Below the pieces are notes generated by a model, which worked only from the letters and a program-made list of their open reading frames with translations, had not been told where the DNA came from and did no database searches. DNA of 19,865 bases, taken from an uncultured Porphyromonadaceae bacterium (lineage in GTDB: Bacteria; Bacteroidota; Bacteroidia; Bacteroidales; Muribaculaceae). The DNA lies in assembly GCA_900547825.1 (NCBI GenBank), contig URII01000048.1:1-19865 (forward strand). The letters run 5' to 3'. The translations under genes and the position numbers were made by a program. Below are positions 13,935 through 19,865 of the stretch, one piece after another; the stretch's first letter is position 1; every line of letters begins with the position of its first letter.

Positions 13935-15182
13935 TCACCATCCGCCCGACGAACCGCCACCGAGGGTCATTCCGCCACCGAAACTTCCGCCGCCGAAGCC
14001 ACCTCCTCCGTTTCCGCCACGGCCGCCCGGAATAATGACGGGAGCCACTACCTTGGGAATTGGCTTATGATCCTCAAAATCCTGTCCGCAATGGCGGCAA
14101 TGATATACACGCGCCACTACTCCTTCACGCAATGTTGTGGGCTGACGCAGCATATAGGTGCGCATAAGCTTGGCCGAGCGTGAATGACACAGGCGGCACG
14201 GCATATATCCCGACGAGGCATTGACATATGGCAACACCACGGTATCGCCGCAACGCGGACAGAGCCACACATCGTAATCAACAGAATTGATGCGTTCCTC
14301 GGTGTCCTGCGGAGCCGTGAGATATTTATTGTCGGTATCCTCGTCGAGAAGAACCATTTCCGCATCACAGCGCGGACACTTCCGGAGAGTGTGACGCACC
14401 CGCTTCATCCGGCGCTTAAGGGCAAGCCACACAATAAGGGGCAGTCCGAGCCCTATGGCGCCCATAACGAGAAGGCCGGTTTTCATTGTGGAAAGCTCAT
14501 GATACTGCACGTAAAGATCCTCTGAAGAAATGCGCCGGCGCCGCACCGCATACCATATCCATGCCACTATCGTAAGCACCAGCCCCAATCCTATCCACCA
14601 GAGGAAGAATGAGGTCATGACGGCAGAAAAACTTTCCTCGGCCTTGGGAGCGGCCGAACCACGCAGCTCACCCACATTGTCGGGATCCTCAAGCCGGTTA
14701 CGGATAGCGGCCACAGCGGCCACGGTGCCTTCGTCGTAACGCCCCTCGCGGAACTCCGGAGCCATCACATTGCGTATCACACGGTTGCACATGGCATCTG
14801 TGAGCACGCCCTCCATGCCACGGCCTGTGCGTATCACGGCACGACGCTGGTCACGGCTTATCAGAAGCAACACACCGTAGTCATTGTCTTTCCGCCCGAG
14901 GCCCCAGGCCGTAAACAGATCTGTGGCGAAACGGTCAAGGTCGTCGGTGTCGGCCTCGTCAACGAGCACCACGGCAAATTCGGCCGTAGTGGTGCGCCGC
15001 AACTCCCTTATCATGCGGTCAATGCGTCCGGTAGCCTCCGGACTCAGCACTCCGGCCGGATCGGACACAAAGCGGGTGGAGTCGGCAAGCTGCACATTGG
15101 GTATATCCTTCACGCCATAGGCAGCAGCCGCAGCCATGGCGAGCCATAAGGCTATAAACGAAAAAATTATGCGTAGTTTCAT
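13935..15182 (-). CDS. TPM-domain membrane protein with four CxxC zinc-binding pairs
   Basis: 415 residues from the ATG at 15182, chosen because MKLRIIFSFIALWLAMAAAAAYG is a good signal peptide; ATG 15188 is possible and TTG 15200 less likely. A TPM (Psb32/YgcG-like) domain spans about 37-165, with VSDPAGVLSPEATGRIDRMI, FAVVLVDEAD and GVLLLISRDQRRAVIRTGRG. Two transmembrane helices follow at about 191-212 and 236-256. Then come four CxxC pairs (269/272, 308/311, 329/332, 362/365), suggesting two zinc ribbons in the cytoplasm, and a Gly/Ser-rich tail ending SSGGW. YgcG-type proteins normally have signal, TPM, helix and glycine tail; the double zinc-ribbon insert is the unusual part. TPM proteins are poorly understood; some act in photosystem repair or membrane quality control. 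It follows dgt by 24 bp. Confidence 0.88.
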   Translation of the reverse strand: MKLRIIFSFIALWLAMAAAAAYGVKDIPNVQLADSTRFVSDPAGVLSPEATGRIDRMIRELRRTTTAEFAVVLVDEADTDDLDRFATDLFTAWGLGRKDNDYGVLLLISRDQRRAVIRTGRGMEGVLTDAMCNRVIRNVMAPEFREGRYDEGTVAAVAAIRNRLEDPDNVGELRGSAAPKAEESFSAVMTSFFLWWIGLGLVLTIVAWIWYAVRRRRISSEDLYVQYHELSTMKTGLLVMGAIGLGLPLIVWLALKRRMKRVRHTLRKCPRCDAEMVLLDEDTDNKYLTAPQDTEERINSVDYDVWLCPRCGDTVVLPYVNASSGYMPCRLCHSRSAKLMRTYMLRQPTTLREGVVARVYHCRHCGQDFEDHKPIPKVVAPVIIPGGRGGNGGGGFGGGSFGGGMTLGGGSSGGW

Positions 15183-15206
15183 AAACATATAACGCCACAA
15201 GGCATA

Positions 15207-16565
15207 TCAATTGTTGATTTTAAGATTGGTGCCGTTGAGTTTGCGGTAGAGGTCAAGGGCATAGACATCGGTCATTGCCGAAACATGGTCCACCGCCGCC
15301 TGCACACGACCGAATATATCAGGGGCATATACATCATACTGCTGGGGGATCTGCGACAGCAGCAGCCGCGAATAATGCAGCTCCGGGTTCAGTATGGCAT
15401 GTATGAAGGCTTCGAGAAGCGATGTTATGATACGGTGGCCGGCAAGCTCAATGTCAACCACATCGGAGGAGCGGTAGATTTTGGCGAAAGAAAGCTCCAC
15501 GCACCGCCCATATGCCTCCCGCTCCAGATCCGGCATGGCATCGATGAGCGATCCGCTGAACGTGCCGCGCAATATCTCGTCCTCATGCTCCACAAAAGCA
15601 TTGGCGCAACGGTGCACCATAGCCCCTATCACTGACGAGCGCAGATAGGCCACCTGCTCGTTGGGATCGGCTACATGGCTCATTATCTCATGGCGCCGCC
15701 GGCGCCCCGCACTGTCGAAAAATCCGGTCAGCACATCAATTACCTCCGGTGTGGACAGTATGCCGAGCTTATGCGCATCCTCGATATCCATTATCTCATA
15801 GCATATGTCGTCGGCGGCTTCCACGATAAACACCAGCGGATGACGGGCATAACGCAGCATGCCCGACGGCTCGCTGAGGCGCAGCATGCCGAGGCTGTCG
15901 GCCACTTTCATAAAGCTGTCGCGCTCAGTGCTGAAAAAGCCGAACTTACCTTTGTCGCCTGCCAATCCGGACTCGTATGGATATTTCACTATAGAGGCAA
16001 GGGTGGAATAAGTCATGGCGAATCCGCCGTGACGGCGCCCCTTGAACTGATGGGTCAGCAAGCGGAAAGCGTTGGCATTTCCTTCGAAATGACAAAGATC
16101 GGCCCACTGCGCGTCCGAAAGCAGAGGCTGAAGCTCCCGGCCCTTCCCTTCGGCAAAGAAGGTGGAGATGGCTTTTTCCCCGGAATGGCCGAAAGGAGGA
16201 TTGCCGAGGTCATGGGCCAGGCAGGCCGCACCCACTATCTCACCAAGCGCATCCAATTTATGGATCCAGGGTTCCGCAGCATAACGTCCACGCAGCATAG
16301 AGGCCACGTCGGAAGCCATTGACCGCCCCACACTCGACACCTCTACGCTATGGGTGAGCCTGTTGTGGACAAATATACTGCCCGGGAGCGGGAACACCTG
16401 GGTCTTGTTCTGCAAGCGCCTGAAAGGGCTTGAGAACACAAGCCGGTCGAAATCACGCTGAAAATCGCTCCGGCCTCCGGCCTTGTCATCGTGATAATGC
16501 TCAAGGCCGAAGCGTATGTCGCATATCAGCCCGTCCCATTCCATACGTTGCTGTGAGTCATTCAT
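15207..16565 (-). CDS. dgt: Deoxyguanosinetriphosphate triphosphohydrolase (HD domain)
   Basis: 452 residues. The enzyme cleaves dGTP, and often other dNTPs, to the nucleoside and triphosphate, controlling nucleotide pools and limiting foreign DNA replication. The HD metal site is complete: Arg-rich FRRLQNKTQVFPL leads to HNRLTHSVEVSSVG with His72, then AHDLGNPPFGHSGE with His118-Asp119, and a later acidic helix FIVEAADDICYEIMDIEDAH. Length and order fit the longer dGTPase type. It has a divergent partner, DUF4494, and a -7 element about 34 bp upstream. The TPM gene follows by 24 bp on the same strand, so the two are probably one transcript. Start ATG at 16565 gives MNDSQQRMEWDGL, typical in position. 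Confidence 0.95.
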   Translation of the reverse strand: MNDSQQRMEWDGLICDIRFGLEHYHDDKAGGRSDFQRDFDRLVFSSPFRRLQNKTQVFPLPGSIFVHNRLTHSVEVSSVGRSMASDVASMLRGRYAAEPWIHKLDALGEIVGAACLAHDLGNPPFGHSGEKAISTFFAEGKGRELQPLLSDAQWADLCHFEGNANAFRLLTHQFKGRRHGGFAMTYSTLASIVKYPYESGLAGDKGKFGFFSTERDSFMKVADSLGMLRLSEPSGMLRYARHPLVFIVEAADDICYEIMDIEDAHKLGILSTPEVIDVLTGFFDSAGRRRRHEIMSHVADPNEQVAYLRSSVIGAMVHRCANAFVEHEDEILRGTFSGSLIDAMPDLEREAYGRCVELSFAKIYRSSDVVDIELAGHRIITSLLEAFIHAILNPELHYSRLLLSQIPQQYDVYAPDIFGRVQAAVDHVSAMTDVYALDLYRKLNGTNLKINN

Positions 16566-16598
16566 AATCGGGTATACTATGTAGAGGTGGGGTTAATG

Positions 16599-16606
16599 CA
16601 AAATTA
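16599..16606 (-). promoter_or_regulatory. dgt promoter, -7 element
   Basis: On the minus strand this reads TAATTTTG, an exact match to TAnnTTTG, 33 bp before the dgt ATG. It faces away from the element at 16650-16657, giving divergent promoters 43 bp apart. Confidence 0.65.
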
Positions 16607-16625
16607 CTACAAATATTCGGTATTA

Positions 16626-16643
16626 TTCCCGTTTTCGGGGGAA
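16626..16643. repeat. Short inverted repeat between divergent promoters
   Basis: TTCCCG-TTTT-CGGG with outer GGAA (16626-16643) is a small dyad placed between the dgt and DUF4494 -7 elements. It could be an operator for both; nothing else supports that. Confidence 0.35.
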
Positions 16644-16649
16644 GTTTCG

Positions 16650-16657
16650 TAAATTTG
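16650..16657 (+). promoter_or_regulatory. DUF4494-yggS promoter, -7 element
   Basis: TAAATTTG matches TAnnTTTG exactly, 24 bp before the ATG at 16682. It also shows that the in-frame TTG at 16655 is not the start codon. Confidence 0.7.
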
Positions 16658-16681
16658 CATTTAATCAAAAATCTAAGTAAT

Positions 16682-17137
16682 ATGGCTAACTGGTTTGAAT
16701 GCAAAGTAAGATATGACAAAATGCTGGAGGACGGCAAAGTAAAGAAGGTTAACGAACCCTATGTGCTTGACGCGCTGTCGTTCACCGAGGCCGAAGCCCG
16801 CATCATCGAGGAACAGACCCCTTATATTTCCGGCGAATTTTCGGTAAGCTCGGTAAAGCGCACCAAGATTGCCGAGATTTTCTTCAACGACAATGCCGAC
16901 AAGTGGTATCTCGTGAAAGTGGCGTTCATCACTATCGACGAGAAGACAGCCGTGGAGAAACGCAGCGTATCGCTGATACTCGTGGCGGCCAACGATTTCA
17001 AAAACGCTTACGATAATTTCCAGGAAGGGATGAAAGGCACTATGGCCGATTATGACATAGTGTCGATATCGGAGACTCCCTACATGGATGTATACAAAAT
17101 GAAGGTAATCGGCGAAAACAATGGGCAGAATAGCTGA
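16682..17137 (+). CDS. DUF4494 family protein
   Basis: 151 residues from ATG 16682, with the conserved N-terminus MANWFECKVRYDKMLEDGK. It then reads VNEPYVLDALSFTEAEARI, EIFFNDNADKWYLVKVAFITIDE and RSVSLILVAANDFKNAYDN, ending in MDVYKMKV. It is soluble with no signal peptide or membrane helix and appears to be an alpha/beta fold. DUF4494 is a Bacteroidota family with no known activity. The 3' end overlaps yggS by 17 nt in another frame, so the two are translationally coupled and probably functionally linked. It is served by the -7 element at 16650-16657. Confidence 0.9.
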   Translation: MANWFECKVRYDKMLEDGKVKKVNEPYVLDALSFTEAEARIIEEQTPYISGEFSVSSVKRTKIAEIFFNDNADKWYLVKVAFITIDEKTAVEKRSVSLILVAANDFKNAYDNFQEGMKGTMADYDIVSISETPYMDVYKMKVIGENNGQNS

Positions 17138-17792
17138 CCGGCTGCATCTTATAAAGTCAACACTCCCGGATGGGGTGACCCTTGTGGCGGTGTCGAAATT
17201 CCACCCTGTCGGGGCTATCATGGAGGCTTATGAGGCCGGAGCCCGTGATTTCGGCGAGAGCCGCGTGCAGGAACTCTCCGGAAAAGCACCGCAGCTGCCC
17301 GGCGACATACGCTGGCACTTCATAGGCCATCTGCAAACCAACAAAGTGCGCCAGCTTCTGCCCCATGCCACCCTTATCCATAGCATAGATTCGGTGAAAC
17401 TCCTTGAAAAGGTGGAGGCTGAAGCCGCCCGCGCATCTCTCACAACCGATGTGCTGCTGCAGGTGCATGTGGCCGCAGAGGAAACCAAATTCGGATTTTC
17501 GCCTGAGGAACTCGCCGGAGCTCTAACTCCGGCATTCATACAGAATCTTGCACATGTGAGGATACGCGGAGTTATGGGCATGGCGTCGAACACCGACGAC
17601 ACCGCCCGGATAGCCGATGATTTCGCCGCCTTGCGCAGATGTTTCGACACCTTGCGCTCGGGAGTGTTCACCGGCAATGACAGCTTCGACACCCTGAGCA
17701 TGGGCATGAGCCATGACTATGAGGCCGCCTTAAAGTCCGGCTCGACCATGGTGCGCATCGGGTCCGATATATTCGGGGCACGCGAATACTGA
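17121..17792 (+). CDS. yggS: YggS/PLPBP-family pyridoxal phosphate homeostasis protein
   Basis: 223 residues. A single alanine-racemase-like TIM barrel without the second domain, as in YggS/PROSC. Lys26 in LVAVSKFHP should bind pyridoxal phosphate. Other family motifs are FGESRVQEL, WHFIGHLQTNKVRQLL, IHSIDSVKL and the C-terminal phosphate-binding LSMGMSHDYEAALKSGSTMVRIGSDIFG. Members have no known catalytic turnover and control vitamin B6 and amino acid balance. The start at 17121 lies within the end of the DUF4494 gene; it matches the usual family N-terminus (I.dRL..I) and so is preferred. The transporter follows after 36 bp with no obvious promoter or terminator. Confidence 0.95.
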   Translation: MGRIADRLHLIKSTLPDGVTLVAVSKFHPVGAIMEAYEAGARDFGESRVQELSGKAPQLPGDIRWHFIGHLQTNKVRQLLPHATLIHSIDSVKLLEKVEAEAARASLTTDVLLQVHVAAEETKFGFSPEELAGALTPAFIQNLAHVRIRGVMGMASNTDDTARIADDFAALRRCFDTLRSGVFTGNDSFDTLSMGMSHDYEAALKSGSTMVRIGSDIFGAREY

Positions 17793-17828
17793 AAAGCCTA
17801 TCAAATCAAACATATCATTCTCACACCA

Positions 17829-19163
17829 ATGAATCAATCAACTAAAGTAAACCGGAAAGGGAACACCGTGGCCATAATCACGATGTTTTTCCTGTTCGCA
17901 ATGATCTCATTCGTCACTAATCTCGCCGCACCGGTAGGCACCATATGGAAAAGCCAGTATGAGTGGTCGGGTATGCTCGGTAACCTGATGAACTTCCTGG
18001 CATACCTGTTCATGGGCATTCCGGCCGGAAACATGCTTGCCCGCAAAGGCTACAAATTCACCGCCATGGCCGCTCTTATAGTGGGCGTGGCAGGTCTGTT
18101 CCTGCAATATATGTCGGGCATCATGACGCTCGACGGCATAACACTGCTGTGGATCTATCTCTCAGGCGCATTCGTGTGCGGCTTCAGCGTGTGCATGCTC
18201 AACACCGTTGTCAACCCCATGCTCAACAGCATAGGCGGCGGAGGCAACCGGGGCAACCAGCTCATACAGGCCGGTTCAACGTTCAATTCGCTTGCCGGCA
18301 CCCTCACACCGTTCTTCGTAGGTATGCTCATCGGGCAGATCACCAAAACCACCACTATGGCCGATGTAACACCGCTCGTGCTCATAGGCATGGGTGTGTT
18401 CGCGCTCGCTTTCATAATCCTTGCCGTGGTCCGCATTCCGGAGCCGCACCTAAAAAAACGCACCGAAGGCAAACCTCGCAAATACAGCCATTCGCCGTGG
18501 AGCTTCCGCCATACCACCCTCGGAGTGATAGGCATATTCTTTTATGTGGGCATAGAGGTGGGCATTCCCGCCGTGCTGATATTCTACCTGTCGAATCCCG
18601 CAGCATCGGGAATCACCGTCAATGCCTCGGCAGTGGCCGGCAGCGTGGCAGCCGTATACTGGCTGCTGATGCTTGTAGGGCGTTTTACAGGTTCGCTCAT
18701 ATCAGGCGTTGTGTCGAGCCGCACACAGCTCATAACCGTGTCGTCCGCGGCCATCATATTGGTAGTGGGCGCTATCCTTACCCCCGCATCGTTAACCGTA
18801 TCCACACCGGCTTACAGCATAGAGGACGGCCTCACCACAGCCTCCGTGCCAATGTCGGCGCTGCTGCTCGTGCTTGTTGGTCTATGCACCTCGGTAATGT
18901 GGGGCGGAATTTTCAACCTCGCCGTGGAGGGACTCGGCAAATACACCGCCCAGGCTTCCGGCATATTCATGATGATGGTGGTGGGCGGAGGCGTCATGCC
19001 GTTCATACAGGAACAGATAGCAGGCGATTCAAACTATATGGCCTCCTACTGGCTCGTGGTGGCAATGCTCGCCTATCTGCTCTATTACGGCCTTATAGGA
19101 TCCAAAAACGTCAACACCGACATACCTGTCGACGAGGAACCAATAGATCTGCGCGATCTCTGA
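17829..19163 (+). CDS. FHS-family major facilitator sugar transporter
   Basis: 444 residues with about 12 hydrophobic helices, an inner-membrane proton-coupled transporter of the MFS. It resembles the fucose/glucose-galactose (FHS) group: the first helices read MFFLFAMISFVTNLAAPVG and NFLAYLFMGIPAGNMLARKGYK. Helices 4-5 carry the FHS signature MLNTVVNPMLNSIGGGGNRG followed by FNSLAGTLTPFFVGMLIG. The second half has WSFRHTTLGVIGIFFYVGIEVGIPAV and GKYTAQASGIFMMMVVGGGVMPFIQE. The substrate is a sugar by family resemblance but cannot be named. A central cytoplasmic loop (KKRTEGKPRKYSHSP) divides the halves. The RecO gene begins 13 bp after its stop. Confidence 0.88.
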   Translation: MNQSTKVNRKGNTVAIITMFFLFAMISFVTNLAAPVGTIWKSQYEWSGMLGNLMNFLAYLFMGIPAGNMLARKGYKFTAMAALIVGVAGLFLQYMSGIMTLDGITLLWIYLSGAFVCGFSVCMLNTVVNPMLNSIGGGGNRGNQLIQAGSTFNSLAGTLTPFFVGMLIGQITKTTTMADVTPLVLIGMGVFALAFIILAVVRIPEPHLKKRTEGKPRKYSHSPWSFRHTTLGVIGIFFYVGIEVGIPAVLIFYLSNPAASGITVNASAVAGSVAAVYWLLMLVGRFTGSLISGVVSSRTQLITVSSAAIILVVGAILTPASLTVSTPAYSIEDGLTTASVPMSALLLVLVGLCTSVMWGGIFNLAVEGLGKYTAQASGIFMMMVVGGGVMPFIQEQIAGDSNYMASYWLVVAMLAYLLYYGLIGSKNVNTDIPVDEEPIDLRDL

Positions 19164-19176
19164 AAACCGCATCACC

Positions 19177-19865
19177 GTGGATCTGATAGCCCTCCGGATC
19201 ATCCGGCATTCCGACCGCCACTCCATTCTCCGCGCCCTGAGCCGCGAGAACGGAGTGGTGGCCTTATTGGTGCCCGCCACAGCCTCACGCGAAGCCCGGC
19301 GCCTCAGAGCACTGGTGTCGCCGCTGTCGGCCATAACATGCGAAGCAAAGCTGCTCCACGCGCGCGACATCCACACCATGCGCGATGTGAAACCACTGCG
19401 CACACTCCACAACATACCGGTGAATCCCATGCGGGCGGCACTCGCCATATTCACAGCCGATTTCCTGAACTCATTCATGCGCGACGGGCAGCCTGATCCC
19501 CTCATATTCGATTACACCCTTCAGGCATCCGAAGTGCTCAACGTCACACCCGTGCCCCGGCTCCTCAACTATCATATATGCTTTCTGCGCCATCTCGCGG
19601 CATTGGCAGGCATAGAACCCGACTTCGCCACATGGCGCCCGGGAAGCGTATTCGACATGCACGACGGCATATTCCGCCCCACCGCACCTATGCACAACCT
19701 GTGGCTACCGGCTCCACAGGCCGAAGCCGTGGCCCGACTTGAACGCATCACATGGGCCAACATGCACCTCTACACCATGACGCGAAACGAGCGCAACGAT
19801 CTGCTCGACGGCATACTCCGCTACTACACCCTCCACTTCTCCCGCCTAACCCTCCCCTCCCTGGA
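19177..19865 (+). CDS. recO: RecO-like DNA repair protein, N-terminal part (3' end outside window)
   Basis: Open reading frame of 229 codons from a GTG, running off the window end. It reads VDLIALRIIRHSDRHSILRA as the N-terminal OB-fold start, then GVVALLVPATASREARRLRAL. The C-terminal helical region includes FTADFLNSFMRDGQPD, FDYTLQASEVLN and RYYTLHFSRLTLPSL. The last resembles the RecO C-terminus in Bacteroidota, where the YYxLH...SL pattern precedes SLEVL. RecO loads RecA at gaps with RecR. Family members of this phylum lack the zinc motif seen in some RecO, and I see none here. The start is uncertain because no ATG lies upstream before a stop at 19144; GTG is the best candidate. The gene follows the transporter by 13 bp. 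Confidence 0.8.
   Translation, partial: MDLIALRIIRHSDRHSILRALSRENGVVALLVPATASREARRLRALVSPLSAITCEAKLLHARDIHTMRDVKPLRTLHNIPVNPMRAALAIFTADFLNSFMRDGQPDPLIFDYTLQASEVLNVTPVPRLLNYHICFLRHLAALAGIEPDFATWRPGSVFDMHDGIFRPTAPMHNLWLPAPQAEAVARLERITWANMHLYTMTRNERNDLLDGILRYYTLHFSRLTLPSL

Noticed and set aside
15675..16322. 215-codon plus-strand frame opposite dgt
   Set aside because: Antisense shadow of a clearly conserved HD-domain enzyme; no promoter or leader.
15207..16565. dgt as part of a dNTP-depletion phage-defence island
   Set aside because: The protein is a standard housekeeping dGTPase and no defence, mobile or integrase gene is near.
18149..19186. 345-codon plus-strand frame within the transporter gene
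   Set aside because: Arg/His/Pro-rich translation typical of an out-of-frame reading of GC-rich coding DNA; the transporter frame has full homology.
1..19865. Search for tRNA, rRNA, IS ends or CRISPR repeats
   Set aside because: No cloverleaf-like T-arm sequences, transposase frames, terminal repeats or regularly spaced repeats were seen.

Overview
This 19.9 kb window looks like chromosomal core DNA of a Bacteroidales bacterium, most likely Muribaculaceae or a close relative; the family is inferred, no search was run. Reasons: several genes have the Bacteroidota -33/-7 promoter pattern (TTTG ~19 nt before TAnnTTTG) and few have Shine-Dalgarno sites; the Bacteroidota family DUF4494 and the mainly Bacteroidota family DUF5683 are present; ribosomal protein S16 has a long C-terminal tail; and GC is roughly 55% with heavy use of the ATA isoleucine codon. 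I see no tRNA, rRNA, IS element, prophage, CRISPR array or defence island.

Layout. 1-2236: the 3' end of a CobW-type metal-chaperone GTPase with a His-rich linker, then class I (Fe-S) fumarase and its terminator. 2282-4318: a small zinc-ribbon/TM2 membrane protein, rpsP (S16) with promoter and terminator, and a TrmH/SpoU-type RNA methyltransferase. 4307-9151: parA and parB behind an unusual repeat-rich control region, then, from a separate strong promoter, a DUF5683 membrane protein and a LysM lytic transglycosylase. 9215-10693: NADP-type glutamate dehydrogenase as a single-gene unit. 10744-11600: a secreted DUF1566/Lcl_C-like protein, also a single unit. 11647-13930: an Lrp/AsnC regulator, a family 2 glycosyltransferase and RadC, apparently one transcript. 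13935-16565 on the minus strand: a deoxyguanosinetriphosphate triphosphohydrolase (dgt) followed by a TPM-domain zinc-ribbon membrane protein. 16599-16657: divergent promoters. 16682-19865: DUF4494, a YggS-type PLP-binding protein, an FHS-family sugar transporter and the start of recO, cut by the window end.

How the genes work together. Themes are chromosome segregation and envelope growth (parAB, DUF5683, transglycosylase), DNA and nucleotide upkeep (radC, dgt, recO), translation (rpsP, RNA methyltransferase) and central carbon/nitrogen metabolism (fumarase, glutamate dehydrogenase). No gap between genes exceeds 300 bases; the intergenic regions hold promoters, terminators and small inverted repeats, listed separately.

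I did not find a clearly new multi-gene system. The best leads are the repeat cluster upstream of parA, the 17-nt overlap joining DUF4494 to yggS, the four-CxxC TPM protein paired with dgt, the inverted repeat at the lrp transcript start, and the sharp composition step inside rpsP.
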